From positions 186,001 through 250,000 of the forward strand of contig CAYQMX010000004.1 of assembly GCA_964418745.1 (NCBI GenBank): DNA of 64,000 bases, given 5' to 3'. The stretch is from Scleromatobacter sp964418745. Its GTDB lineage: Bacteria; Pseudomonadota; Gammaproteobacteria; Burkholderiales; Burkholderiaceae_C. Shown here in pieces: positions 1 through 8,910 of the stretch. The position numbers were made by a program, and so were the translations under genes. Under the pieces are notes generated by a model, which searched no databases, was not told where the DNA came from, and saw nothing but the letters and a program-made list of their open reading frames with translations. Each line of letters starts with the position of its first letter. Positions within the stretch are counted from its first letter, which is position 1.

Positions 1-539
1 ACATCGAGTTCAACGCGATCAACCTGGCCGCCGACATCACCTGGCGCTTCGCCGGCATGCCCGACGCGTTCTATCTCGACTGGATGAAGGTGGCGCGCGA
101 GGAGGCCTACCACTTCGGCCTGCTGAGCGACCGCCTGGTGGAGCTGGGCCATGCCTACGGCGACTTCCCGGCGCACGACGCGCTGTGGACGATGGCCGAG
201 AAGACCCGCCACGACCTCCTGGCGCGCATCGCGCTGGTGCCGCGCACGCTGGAGGCGCGCGGCCTGGATGCGTCGCCGGCGATCCGCAACAAGCTGGTCA
301 GCGTGGGCGACCGCCGCGGGGCCGAGATCCTGGACATCATCCTGCGCGACGAGATCGGCCATGTGGCCATCGGCAACCACTGGTACGGGGTGCTGTGCGC
401 GAAGCGCGGGCTGGACCCGATCGCCACCTACGCGGCCCTGGCCGAGGAACACGGCGCCCCGCGGCTGCGCGGCCCGTTCAACCTCGAGGCGCGGCGCGCG
501 GCGGGCTTCAGCGAGGACGAACTGTTGAGACTGGGCTGA
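1..539 (+). CDS. DUF455-type ferritin-like protein (5' truncated)
   Basis: The reading frame is open from base 3, so the N-terminus lies outside the window; about 178 residues remain and it stops with TGA at 537-539. The sequence is helical and has two Glu-x2-His motifs (REEAYHF near the start, RDEIGHVAIGNHW near the middle), the pattern of ferritin-like di-iron four-helix bundles. The segment IEFNAINLAADITWRF at the left edge matches the conserved helix of the DUF455 family. The family has no firmly assigned reaction, and a role in metal-dependent chemistry is inference. The gene sits 94 bases upstream of a gamma carbonic anhydrase in the same orientation, with a possible promoter in the gap. 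Confidence 0.8.
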   Translation, partial: IEFNAINLAADITWRFAGMPDAFYLDWMKVAREEAYHFGLLSDRLVELGHAYGDFPAHDALWTMAEKTRHDLLARIALVPRTLEARGLDASPAIRNKLVSVGDRRGAEILDIILRDEIGHVAIGNHWYGVLCAKRGLDPIATYAALAEEHGAPRLRGPFNLEARRAAGFSEDELLRLG

Positions 540-633
540 TCGTCCCCATTTGCGGAAATCGGCGCAAAGCCCGTGGCGCCCGCCGCGGGCACCCGCGATC
601 CGTAAAATCACGCCCTCATTCCTGGAGAACCGC

Positions 634-1188
634 ATGGCCCTGTATCGAATCGGCGACGACGCCCCGCGCGTGGCGCCCGACGCCTGGGTGGCCGAGTCCG
701 CCACCGTCGTCGGCCGCGTCCACCTGGCCGCCGGCGCCAACGTCTGGTACGGCGCGGTGCTGCGCGGCGACAACGAATGGATCACCATCGGCGAGCGCAG
801 CAACATCCAGGACGGCAGCGTGCTGCACACCGACATGGGCTCGCCGCTGACCCTCGGCGCCGACGTCACCGTCGGCCACCAGGTGATGCTGCACGGCTGC
901 ACCGTGGGCGACAACTCGCTGATCGGCATCCAGTCCGTCGTCATGAACGGCGCGAAGATCGGCCGCAACTGCATCGTCGGCGCGGGCACGCTGGTCACCG
1001 AGGGCAAGGAATTCCCCGACAACTCGCTGATCGTCGGCAGTCCGGCCAAGGCCATCCGCACGCTCACCGACGAGCAGGCGGCCAAGCTGCGCCAGAGCGC
1101 GGCCCACTACGTGGCCAACGCCGCGCGCCACCGCGACACCGTGGTGCGCATCGACGCGCCGGGCAACGCCGCCGGCCAGGGGGCCTGA
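634..1188 (+). CDS. Gamma carbonic anhydrase family protein
   Basis: This 184-residue protein is a left-handed beta-helix built of hexapeptide repeats. The order of motifs (WYGAVLRGDNEWITIG, SNIQDGSVLHTD, TVGHQVMLHGC) is that of the YrdA/PaaY/CaiE gamma carbonic anhydrase group. The three zinc-ligand histidines expected for the family can be placed in VLHTD, VGHQV and LHGC. An in-frame ATG exists at 550, but 634 is chosen because TGGAGA lies about 8 bases upstream and homology begins at MALYRIGD. Hsp33 follows after 4 bases, so the two are likely co-transcribed. Real carbonic anhydrase activity has been shown for few members of this subgroup; substrate is not certain. Confidence 0.93.
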   Translation: MALYRIGDDAPRVAPDAWVAESATVVGRVHLAAGANVWYGAVLRGDNEWITIGERSNIQDGSVLHTDMGSPLTLGADVTVGHQVMLHGCTVGDNSLIGIQSVVMNGAKIGRNCIVGAGTLVTEGKEFPDNSLIVGSPAKAIRTLTDEQAAKLRQSAAHYVANAARHRDTVVRIDAPGNAAGQGA

Positions 1189-1192
1189 GGCC

Positions 1193-2143
1193 ATGAGCGA
1201 GCTGCGCAAATTCATCTTCGACGGCCTGCCGGTGCGCGGCATGATCGTGCGCCTGACCGACAGCTGGAAGGAAGTTCTCGGCCGGCGCGCCGCCAGCGGC
1301 GAGTGGACGCCGGCCGTGCGCGACATGCTGGGCCAGATGGCCGCGGCCGCCACGCTGATGCAGGCCAACCTGAAGTTCGACGGCGCGCTGATCCTGCAGG
1401 TGCACGGCGACGGCCCGGTCAAGCTGGCCGTGGCCGAGGCCATGTCCGACCTGCGCTTTCGCGTCACCGCCAAGGTGGTGGGCGACGTGGCGCCCGACGC
1501 GCGCTTCGACGACCTGGTCAACCGGCACGGGGAAGGGCGCTGCGCGATCACCCTCGACCCGCTCGACCGCCAGCCCGGGCAGCAGCCCTACCAGGGCGTC
1601 GTGCCGCTGGAGGCACCGGACGGCGGCCCGGTGGGCGACGTGGCGACGATGCTGGAGCACTACATGCGCCAGTCCGAGCAGCTCGAGACACGCATCGTGC
1701 TGGCCGCCGACGGCGAGAGCGCCTGCGGCCTGCTGATCCAGCGCCTGCCGATCGAGGGCGCGGGCAACCTGGCCGGCGCGCCGCAGGTCGAGCTCGACGA
1801 GGAGGCCTACACGCGCATCGCCCACTTCGCCGCCACGCTCAGCGCCACCGAGCTGCTGACGCTGGACACCCCCACCATCCTGCACCGCCTGTTCTGGGAG
1901 GAGCCGCTGCGGGTGTTCGAGCCGCAGGTGCCCAGCTTCGGGTGCAGCTGTTCGGCCGAGCGGGTGCGCAACATGCTGAAGAACCTGGGCCGCGACGAGG
2001 CGGAATCCATCCTGGCCGAGCGCGCCGACATCGAGATCGGCTGCGACTTCTGCGGCACCCAGTACCGCTTCGACGCGGTCGACATCGGCGCGCTGTTCGC
2101 ACCGCCCACCAGCCAGCCCGGCGCCGCCCCCGGCGTCCACTGA
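1193..2143 (+). CDS. hslO: Hsp33 redox-regulated chaperone
   Basis: A 316-residue cytosolic holdase activated by oxidation. The C-terminal zinc switch is complete: Cys251-x-Cys253 (FGCSCSAERV) and Cys284-x2-Cys287 (IGCDFCGTQY). In the family these four thiolates bind zinc when reduced and form disulfides under oxidative stress, which unfolds the linker and exposes the client-binding surface. The N-terminal substrate-binding domain is recognisable from RGMIVRLTDSWKEVL onward. It starts 4 bases after the carbonic anhydrase-like gene, so translation is probably coupled. Length is slightly above the usual ~290 residues because of a Pro/Ala-rich C-terminal tail. Confidence 0.96.
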   Translation: MSELRKFIFDGLPVRGMIVRLTDSWKEVLGRRAASGEWTPAVRDMLGQMAAAATLMQANLKFDGALILQVHGDGPVKLAVAEAMSDLRFRVTAKVVGDVAPDARFDDLVNRHGEGRCAITLDPLDRQPGQQPYQGVVPLEAPDGGPVGDVATMLEHYMRQSEQLETRIVLAADGESACGLLIQRLPIEGAGNLAGAPQVELDEEAYTRIAHFAATLSATELLTLDTPTILHRLFWEEPLRVFEPQVPSFGCSCSAERVRNMLKNLGRDEAESILAERADIEIGCDFCGTQYRFDAVDIGALFAPPTSQPGAAPGVH

Positions 2144-2336
2144 CGCCCCGGCGGCCCGGGACGGGCCCGCCCCTGGAACGGCACGGACGTGACTTCGGTC
2201 ATGTCGCGTGCCGTTCGTCCGTTGCCGGCCGCCGTCCGTCCCGGCCCGCGCTCCGGCGCCGCCCGGCTGCGCTCCAATGCAATCGAGGCAAGCTGCCTCC
2301 TGCCGCCTGCCAGTCCGCCCATCCCAGCCCAAGCCC

Positions 2337-2918
2337 ATGAACCGAACGTCACACCCGTCCTGCAGGACGCTTCCGCGCCGATCCGGCGCGATGCGTGGCT
2401 TCTCGCTGATCGAGCTGCTGATCACGATCGCCATCGCCGTCATCATCGCCGGCCTGGCGGCGCCGTCGTTCTCGAAGATGATGAACGCCAACCGCATCCA
2501 GACCGCGGCCAGCGCGCTGCAGGGCGACCTGTCGTACGCGCGCACCGAGGCAGTCAAGCGCGGCTCCTGGGTCAGTGTCTGCCCCAGCACCAACCAGGCC
2601 ACCTGCACCGACGCCAACGCATGGCAGACCGGCTGGATCGTGTTCAGCGACACCAACGGGTCGGGCACGATGCAGACCGGCGACACCCTGCTGAAGGTGC
2701 GCGGCGCGCTGCCGGGCAGCAACACCATCGTCGCCGCCCCGACGCCGTCGCAGAACGCGGTGGTCTTCAACCGCGAGGGCTTCACCACCAACCTCGGCAC
2801 GTCGCAGGTCGCCTTCACCTTCCACACGTCCGACAACTACGCCAATTCCACCCGCTGCGTGCTGGTGAACTTCGGCGGCGGCCTGTCGACGGTCTCCAAG
2901 GGGTCGACATGCTCGTGA
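2337..2918 (+). CDS. FimT/GspH-type minor pseudopilin
   Basis: First gene of the type IV pilus cluster. The prepilin signature GFSLIELLITIAIAVIIAGLAAPSF gives a PilD cleavage site after Gly followed by FSLIE, with the Glu at mature position 5. After the hydrophobic helix the body is a GspH/FimT fold, and a C-terminal pair of cysteines (TRCVLV and STCS) could form the disulfide loop seen in minor pilins. Two starts are possible: ATG 2337, leaving a 21-residue leader, and ATG 2391, leaving a 3-residue leader; neither has a good Shine-Dalgarno. I chose 2337 because the leaders of the next two genes are 14-15 residues. Its 3' end overlaps pilV. Role: minor pilin in pilus assembly or priming. Confidence 0.88.
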   Translation: MNRTSHPSCRTLPRRSGAMRGFSLIELLITIAIAVIIAGLAAPSFSKMMNANRIQTAASALQGDLSYARTEAVKRGSWVSVCPSTNQATCTDANAWQTGWIVFSDTNGSGTMQTGDTLLKVRGALPGSNTIVAAPTPSQNAVVFNREGFTTNLGTSQVAFTFHTSDNYANSTRCVLVNFGGGLSTVSKGSTCS

Positions 2919-3526
2919 ACACCACCGCCCCCCGCCGCCGCGAGGCGGGCTTCACCCTGGTGGAGCTGCTGGTGACCATGCTGATCGTCACGATCGGCCT
3001 GCTCGGGCTGGCCAAGCTGCAGGCCACGGCCGTCTCCAACACCGCCGTGGCACGCACCCGCGCGCTGATGACCTACCAGGCCGAATCGCTGGCCGGCATG
3101 ATCCGCGCCAACAAGGCGTTCTGGGTGACCTCGGGCAACGTCACCTCGTTCCCGTCGTTCGCCGTCAACGCGCAGGGCCAGGCCTCGGATTCCGGCCTGA
3201 TGCAGGTGCCCCCCACCTCGAACGGCACCTGCGCCAACTTCACCACCGGCTCCTGCGGCCCGGCCAACCTGGCCTACGACGACATGTACACCTGGGCCAA
3301 CCGGTTCAACAACGGCAGCGTCGATACCTCCGCGTTCCCGGGCGCCTCCGCAACGATCACCTGCGTACCGGCCACCGGCAGCACCTGCCTGGCCAACCCG
3401 ACGACGCCGCACGGCTACGACATCACGCTGACGTGGCAGCAGAAGATCGTCGCGATCAACGCCAGCACGAACAATTCCACCTCGATGACCCAGCCGGTGT
3501 CGATGGTCATGCACGTCCAGCCATGA
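2909..3526 (+). CDS. pilV: Type IV pilus modification protein PilV
   Basis: A 205-residue minor pilin. The 14-residue basic leader ends in Gly and is followed by FTLVELLVTMLIVTIGLLGLAKLQ, the typical PilV helix (GLLGLAKLQ is diagnostic of the PilV family). The rest is low-charge, Thr/Ser/Asn-rich and contains two cysteine pairs. The ATG at 2909 overlaps the fimT stop by 10 bases, so translational coupling is likely. With PilW, PilX, FimT and PilY1 it is expected to form the priming complex at the pilus tip in the inner membrane. Confidence 0.93.
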   Translation: MLVNTTAPRRREAGFTLVELLVTMLIVTIGLLGLAKLQATAVSNTAVARTRALMTYQAESLAGMIRANKAFWVTSGNVTSFPSFAVNAQGQASDSGLMQVPPTSNGTCANFTTGSCGPANLAYDDMYTWANRFNNGSVDTSAFPGASATITCVPATGSTCLANPTTPHGYDITLTWQQKIVAINASTNNSTSMTQPVSMVMHVQP

Positions 3527-4281
3527 ACACACTGCACTCCGGCGCCCCGCGCGCGCGCCAGGCCGGCTTCACGCTGGTCGAGATGATGGTGGCGATCACC
3601 ATCGGGCTGGTCGTGCTGTTCGGCATGACGGCCACCTTCGTCAGCCTGAAGAACACCTTCCGCTCGCAGGACAAGCTGGGCCAGTTGCAGGACAACGAGC
3701 GCCTGGCGCTCACCTTCCTGACCAACTCGGTCAACGAGGCCGGCTACTACCCCAATCCGCTGCTCGGCACGCCCATCGCGGGCTCGACCTCGCCCACCAC
3801 GGTACCGGCCAACCCGGGCGGCACGATGCCCGCCTCGGTGGGCATCTACGGCACCGGCGATACCACCAGCGTGACCACCGAGTCGCTGCAGACGGCGTAC
3901 GCGGCCACCGCCGGCGACGGCCTGATCAGCTGCATCGGCACCACCTATGCGGGCGCCGGCACGGCCACCGTGCGCAACATCTACTTCGTCGACCCGGCCA
4001 CCAATTCGCTGATGTGCATGGTGCTGGTCAATGGCGGGACGACGGACGCGATGGCCAACGGCGGCACGCCGCAGGTGCTGGTCAGCGGCGTCAAGTCCAT
4101 GTTCGTGCTCTACGGCACCGCGGGGACCGACACGATCACCGCCTACAAGAAGGCCTCGGCCATCGGCACGAGCACCACGGCCTGGACTCCCGTCAAGGCC
4201 GTTCGCATCACGCTGAACTTCGTCAATCCGTTCGGCGGCGCGGACATCGTGCGCACCCACACCATCAACCTGATGAACTGA
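3523..4281 (+). CDS. pilW: Type IV pilus assembly protein PilW
   Basis: A 252-residue minor pilin. A 15-residue leader ending in Gly precedes FTLVEMMVAITIGLVVLFGM. The following LKNTFRSQDKLGQLQDNERLAL is the conserved PilW amphipathic stretch, where the prototype has RxQ...LQExGRxAL. The ATG shares bases with the pilV stop (ATGA overlap at 3523-3526), and pilX starts 2 bases after its stop, the spacing of a tightly coupled operon. The cysteines in LISCIGTT and LMCMVL could form the family's disulfide. Confidence 0.93.
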   Translation: MNTLHSGAPRARQAGFTLVEMMVAITIGLVVLFGMTATFVSLKNTFRSQDKLGQLQDNERLALTFLTNSVNEAGYYPNPLLGTPIAGSTSPTTVPANPGGTMPASVGIYGTGDTTSVTTESLQTAYAATAGDGLISCIGTTYAGAGTATVRNIYFVDPATNSLMCMVLVNGGTTDAMANGGTPQVLVSGVKSMFVLYGTAGTDTITAYKKASAIGTSTTAWTPVKAVRITLNFVNPFGGADIVRTHTINLMN

Positions 4282-4283
4282 TC

Positions 4284-4907
4284 ATGAGCGCCACTGGTTT
4301 TCGCCGATCCTCGCCGCGCGCCCGACGCGAACGCGGCTTCATCCTGGTGACGGGGCTGCTGTTCCTCGTCGTCATGACCCTGCTGGGCCTGGCGCTGTTC
4401 CGCAGCACCGGCCTGATGGACCGCATCACGGCCAACACGCGCGACAAGCAGCGCTCGTTCGAGGCCGCACAGAGCGCCATGGAATACGGCGCCTGGTGGC
4501 TGGCCCAGTCGACCGGTGGCGGCGCCGCGCTCACCTGCAGCAACAACAACGCCACCGCCACCGTCGCCACGCTGCACGTCTGCAAGGAGGCGCTGTCGAC
4601 CTCGCTGTCGAGCGTGGGCGACCTGACGACCTGGGCCGCGAACGCGTTCACCTACACGCCGCCGGGCATGACCGTCGTGACGGGCGGGGGCGGCATGAGC
4701 GCCAACAACTCGGCCGACATCAACTACAACGCCGCGCCGGGCCTCTACATCGAGAAGGTGGGCCTGACCAGCGACGGCAAGGGCACCTACTACCAGTACT
4801 ACCAGATCACCGCGTTCGGCTTCGGTGGCGATGCGAACACGGCCTCGGTGCTGCGCAGCACCTTCAAACAGTCCGCCGGCACCAAATGCAAGAGCTGCAC
4901 ACCATGA
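4284..4907 (+). CDS. pilX: Pilus assembly protein PilX
   Basis: A 207-residue minor pilin-like protein with an arginine-rich N-terminus, then GFILVTGLLFLVVMTLLGLALF, a PilX-type helix. PilX leaders often lack the Glu at mature position 5, as here. The next block (TGLMDRITANTRDKQRSFEAAQSAMEYG) is the standard PilX continuation (…NxRDxxxAFQAAExAL). The C-terminus ends in the cysteine pair CKSC. The stop overlaps the pilY1 start (ATGA, 4904-4907). PilX acts with PilV, PilW and PilY1 at the pilus tip. Confidence 0.9.
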   Translation: MSATGFRRSSPRARRERGFILVTGLLFLVVMTLLGLALFRSTGLMDRITANTRDKQRSFEAAQSAMEYGAWWLAQSTGGGAALTCSNNNATATVATLHVCKEALSTSLSSVGDLTTWAANAFTYTPPGMTVVTGGGGMSANNSADINYNAAPGLYIEKVGLTSDGKGTYYQYYQITAFGFGGDANTASVLRSTFKQSAGTKCKSCTP

Positions 4908-7900
4908 ACACGTTCCTTCGCATCCGCCTCCCCCTCGCCCTGTCGGCCATCCTCGGGTTCCACGGCCTCGCCGCGGCCACCGAGCAGGCCATCCAGGATA
5001 CCCTCACGGGCGCGTCCACGAAGTTCGACTGGGTGTCACTCAACGGGGCCTGTCTGACCGCCGGCGACGGCACTGGCACGATTCCCGCGTGCGTGGGTCT
5101 GGCCTACTACAACGGCAAGACCCTGGTCGGCGGGACCTCCGGGCGCCTGCCTGACGTTGCCGGCTCCGGCGCGCTGCGGCTGACCAACGGCGACACCACC
5201 ACTGGCACCAACGGCAACAACCAGACCGGTGCCGTGGTCTCGAACTTCACGTTCGGCACGCAGGACGGCATCCAGGTCACCTGGACCAGTGTGTCCTACG
5301 GCGGCAACAACTACAACGGCACCGGCGCGGACGGCATCAGCTTCTTCCTGTCGGACGGCGGCACGTCGGCCAGCCCCAACCCGCCCACTGTCGGCGCGCT
5401 GGGCGGCAGCCTGGGCTACAGCTGCTCCAACGCCAACGGCACCTACGACGGCGTGGTCGGCGGCTACATCGGCATCGGCATCGACGAATTCGGCAACTTC
5501 GGCAACCAGGGCGACAACACCGACACCGGCCAGGGCTTCCACCCGGGCCGCATCAACGTGCGCGGCGCCGGCTCCACCGCCTACGGCGCCCTCAGCGCGT
5601 CGGCCACCTTCGGCAAGTACTACCCGGCGGGCGCCAGCGCCGGTACCAAGTCGGATGCGATCCACAACACCTGCAAGTCGGGCTACGCCTACAACTACAG
5701 CGGCGTGAACCAGACCGACTCCGCAAACAAGGTGATCGGCAACGGCAACCAGACCCACGACAAGCTGCCGTACAACTACCCGCTGCTGTTCTCGGTGGAC
5801 GTGCCCGCCGGCATCTCGCTGGCCAACCAGCAGGCCATCAACATGCCCACGCGCGGCGCCGCGATCCCGATCGTGTTCGCGTTGAAGATCACGTCCAACG
5901 GCCTGCTCGACTTCTCCTACAGTGCGAACGGCGGCGCCACGCAGACGGTGGTCACCGGGCTGAAGATCACCGCCAACAACGGCCCGCTGCCGGCCAGCTT
6001 CCGCTTCGGCTTCTCGTCCGGTACCGGCGGCGGCAACAACGTCCACGAGATCACCTGCTTCAAGGCCGAGCCGGCCAACCTGGCCAACACCTCGGCCGGC
6101 GCCAACGTGCAGCAAGGCCAGGTCGTGCTGGGCGCCTCGCAGGTGTTCCTGGCCTTCTACCACCCGGTCAACTGGTGGGGGTCAATGACGGCCAACGCGC
6201 TCTTGTACGACGCGGCGACCGACTCCCTCACGGCCTCGAGCGTGGCGACCTGGGACGGTGGCTGCGTGCTGACGGGCGGCGATTGCCAGACGATGACCGC
6301 GGCGAGCGCGACTTCACCCGTCCAGGTCACCGTCCAGGGGCCGTCGAGCCGCAGCATCCTGTCCTGGTACAACAATACCGGGGTCGCGTTCGACTACACC
6401 GCGCTCGGCAAGCCCGCCGCCATGGGCGACAACACTTCCGGCCCGGTGGAAGTCGCCTACCTGCGCGGCGATCGCAGCAACGAACAGACCAACGGCACCG
6501 CCACGCCGGGCACGATGCGCAACCGCACCAGCGTGCTGGCCGACATCATCGACTCCAGCCCGGTCTGGGTCGGCGCGCCGGCGTACAACTACGCCGACCC
6601 GTGGCAGGACAAGCTCAACACCTCGACGACGCTGGTCGAAGGCAGCACAAGCTACGCCAAGTTCAAGACGGACAATGCGTCGCGCATGAACATGGTCTAC
6701 GTCGGCGCCAACGACGGCCTGCTGCACGGCTTCCGCACCGGCACGGTGACGACCACCACCGATTCGAGCACCGGCAAGGTGACGACGTCGCTGACCAACA
6801 ACGACGGCAAGGAGCTGATCGCCTACGTGCCGGCCCAGGTGGTCGCCGCGATCCACCCGACCGGCACCGGCCAGGTGGGCTACGACTACTCGAACGTGCT
6901 GTACCAGCACAACTTCGAGGTGGACGGCACGCCGGGTACCGGCGACCTGTACTACAACAACGCCTGGCACACCTGGCTGGTCACCGGCCTGGGCGTCGGC
7001 GGCCACCCGAACGGTCCGGTCAGCAGCAACGGCACGGACGCGAACGGCAACCAGCTGATCCCCAACCCGGTCGGCGCGCTGTTCGCGCTCGACGTCACCG
7101 ACCCGAGCACGTTCTCGGAATCGAATGCGAGTTCGCTGGTGGTCGGCGAGTGGAACTCGTCGACGCTGCCCAAGTGCATCGACAACTCGACCTGCGGCAC
7201 CAACATGGGCCAGGTCGTGGGCACGCCGCTGATCCGCCGCCTGCATGACGGCACCTGGGGCGTGATCTGGGGCAACGGCCTGAACAGCGCCTCGGCCCGC
7301 GCCGGCATCTTCATCATGCACGTGGACAAGAGCAACAACCGCACGTTCCAGTACCTCGACGCCGGCCCCGGCCCGGCCAACGGCATCGTGCAGGTGGCGG
7401 CCGCCGACCTCGACGGCGACCACATCACCGACTTCGTGTATGCCGGCGACGTGCTGGGCCGCGTGTGGCGCTTCGACCTGACGGCCACCAACCCGTCCAC
7501 CTGGAGCACGTCGGTCACCCAGATCTTCCAGACCGCCACAGGCCAGCCGATCACCACGGCCCCCCTGGTCACGCAGGTGCCGGTCGACAAGAGCGCCTCC
7601 GGCCTGCCCAAGGTGCTGGTCTCGTTCGGCACCGGCCAGAAACTGCCCATCACCTCGACCGGCCCGGAAACCTACGCCAGCGGCACCCAGTCCATCTACG
7701 GGATCTGGGACTCCAACTTCACCGCCTGGAACGCCACCACCACCGACAGCAAGTTCGACCTCGAGGCGACCCCCAACCAGCCGGTGCCGATGAACAAGCT
7801 GCTGACCCAGACCATGGCCAACGTGACCGGCAAGGACGGCGTCGCCTACCGCACCCTGACCGGCACCACGCTGTGCTGGCAGGGCACGAGCATCTGCGGC

Positions 7901-8338
7901 TCGGGCAACACCCAGCTGGGCTGGAAGGTCGACCTCAATCTGACGGCCGGCGAGCAGATCATCTACAACCCGGCCCAGGTCGAGGATTCGTTCGTCGTCA
8001 ACACGGTGATCCCGGCCACGGTCGCGCCCTTGAACTGCATCAATAAGCCGCCCACCGGCTTCACGATGGCGCCGAGCCTGTTCGATGGCGGCGGCGACAA
8101 CGCGCCGTTCTCCGACGGCAAGCCCAACGACGACGGCACCACCAATAGCTACAGCGGCCTGGGCGCCAACGGCTCGGGTACGGTGACCGAGCTCAACGTC
8201 GGCGGCGACGGCACCAGCGCCAGCAGCGGCGACAATACCCACCTCGGCTTCGAGACCACCGACGGCGGCTGGAAGGGCCCGAAGTTCAACCGCCGCGGCG
8301 GCAAGGTGAGCAAGGTCACGTGGACCAAGGTTCGCTGA
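4904..8338 (+). CDS. pilY1: PilY1/PilC-family pilus tip protein with N-terminal lectin-like region
   Basis: A 1144-residue secreted protein with signal peptide (LALSAILGFHGLAAA). The C-terminal half is the PilY1 beta-propeller: VYVGANDGLLHGF, GTPLIRRLHDGTWGVIWGNG and a calcium-loop motif D835-LDGDHIT-D843 followed by FVYAGDVLGRVWRFDL, the site that in Pseudomonas PilY1 controls pilus extension and retraction. The N-terminal half is not the von Willebrand A domain of the Pseudomonas protein. It resembles an L-type (legume) lectin fold: ADGISFFLSDGG (142-153), GGSLGYS, GYIGIGIDEFGNFGNQGDN (metal-loop-like acidic/Asn residues from D194), and a late strand PIVFALKITSNGLLDFSYS. It lies between pilX and pilE in one operon. 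A lectin head would suggest carbohydrate adhesion; that is inference. Confidence 0.9.
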   Translation: MNTFLRIRLPLALSAILGFHGLAAATEQAIQDTLTGASTKFDWVSLNGACLTAGDGTGTIPACVGLAYYNGKTLVGGTSGRLPDVAGSGALRLTNGDTTTGTNGNNQTGAVVSNFTFGTQDGIQVTWTSVSYGGNNYNGTGADGISFFLSDGGTSASPNPPTVGALGGSLGYSCSNANGTYDGVVGGYIGIGIDEFGNFGNQGDNTDTGQGFHPGRINVRGAGSTAYGALSASATFGKYYPAGASAGTKSDAIHNTCKSGYAYNYSGVNQTDSANKVIGNGNQTHDKLPYNYPLLFSVDVPAGISLANQQAINMPTRGAAIPIVFALKITSNGLLDFSYSANGGATQTVVTGLKITANNGPLPASFRFGFSSGTGGGNNVHEITCFKAEPANLANTSAGANVQQGQVVLGASQVFLAFYHPVNWWGSMTANALLYDAATDSLTASSVATWDGGCVLTGGDCQTMTAASATSPVQVTVQGPSSRSILSWYNNTGVAFDYTALGKPAAMGDNTSGPVEVAYLRGDRSNEQTNGTATPGTMRNRTSVLADIIDSSPVWVGAPAYNYADPWQDKLNTSTTLVEGSTSYAKFKTDNASRMNMVYVGANDGLLHGFRTGTVTTTTDSSTGKVTTSLTNNDGKELIAYVPAQVVAAIHPTGTGQVGYDYSNVLYQHNFEVDGTPGTGDLYYNNAWHTWLVTGLGVGGHPNGPVSSNGTDANGNQLIPNPVGALFALDVTDPSTFSESNASSLVVGEWNSSTLPKCIDNSTCGTNMGQVVGTPLIRRLHDGTWGVIWGNGLNSASARAGIFIMHVDKSNNRTFQYLDAGPGPANGIVQVAAADLDGDHITDFVYAGDVLGRVWRFDLTATNPSTWSTSVTQIFQTATGQPITTAPLVTQVPVDKSASGLPKVLVSFGTGQKLPITSTGPETYASGTQSIYGIWDSNFTAWNATTTDSKFDLEATPNQPVPMNKLLTQTMANVTGKDGVAYRTLTGTTLCWQGTSICGSGNTQLGWKVDLNLTAGEQIIYNPAQVEDSFVVNTVIPATVAPLNCINKPPTGFTMAPSLFDGGGDNAPFSDGKPNDDGTTNSYSGLGANGSGTVTELNVGGDGTSASSGDNTHLGFETTDGGWKGPKFNRRGGKVSKVTWTKVR

Positions 8339-8357
8339 GCACAAAGGAACGGATCCC

Positions 8358-8825
8358 ATGCACATTGCCTTTCCCCCCCGCCGCGGCCGCCAGGGCGGCT
8401 TCACGCTGATCGAGCTGATGATCGCCGTCGCGATCATCGGGATCCTGCTGCGCATCGCCTACCCGGCCTACACCCAGTCGGTGACCAAGGCTCGGCGCGC
8501 CGACGCGAAGACGGCGCTGCTGGACCTGGCGCAGCGCGAGGAGCGCTTCCTGGCCACCACCAACCAGTACACCACCTCGGCGCCCGCGCTGGGCTATTCG
8601 ACCGGCGCGACGATCACGGCCTCGGCGCCGATGACGGTGACCACCGGCTCGGCGTCGTTCTACACGATCGAGGTCGCCACGTCCGGCGCCACCTTCTTCA
8701 CGGCGACCGCGCGCCCCACCGGCACGCAGGCGGCCAAGGACACGCAGTGCGCGAACTACGTGCTCGACAGCACTGGCAAGCAGACCATACAAGGGGGCAC
8801 CAGCACCGCGGCCGATTGCTGGTGA
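8358..8825 (+). CDS. pilE: Type IV pilin PilE-like
   Basis: A 155-residue type IV pilin. The 14-residue leader (MHIAFPPRRGRQGG) is followed by FTLIELMIAVAIIGIL, with Glu19 being Glu5 of the mature pilin. The alpha1 continuation SVTKARRADAKTALLDLAQREERF is typical of betaproteobacterial PilE. Two C-terminal cysteines (DTQCANY, AADCW) fit the pilin D-region disulfide. A good Shine-Dalgarno (AAGGAACGG) precedes the ATG. Unusual: the helix reads GILLRIAYPAY where most relatives have GILAAIAYPSY, placing an arginine in the packed N-terminal helix. It is last in the minor pilin operon, so it may be a minor rather than the major pilin. Confidence 0.92.
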   Translation: MHIAFPPRRGRQGGFTLIELMIAVAIIGILLRIAYPAYTQSVTKARRADAKTALLDLAQREERFLATTNQYTTSAPALGYSTGATITASAPMTVTTGSASFYTIEVATSGATFFTATARPTGTQAAKDTQCANYVLDSTGKQTIQGGTSTAADCW

Positions 8826-8855
8826 GTCCGTCCCGGGCGGCTCGAAGCGCTCGCT

Positions 8856-8893
8856 GAACGGCCCGATGCCTCCCGGCGTCGGGCCGTTCGACT
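8856..8893 (+). terminator. Hairpin terminator after the pilus operon
   Basis: Bases 8856-8866 (GAACGGCCCGA) pair perfectly with 8879-8889 (TCGGGCCGTTC). The pairing continues inward to a 15-bp stem with one G-U pair and a TCCC loop. A short T stretch (ACTTTCC) follows. It lies between the convergent pilE and nadR-like genes and could act on both strands. Confidence 0.7.
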
Positions 8894-8910
8894 TTCCGGG
8901 CCCATGAAAT

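Noticed and set aside
6314..8455. A 713-codon open frame on the minus strand opposite pilY1
   Set aside because: It lies wholly against conserved PilY1 propeller sequence, has His/Arg/Val-rich shadow composition and no start signals.
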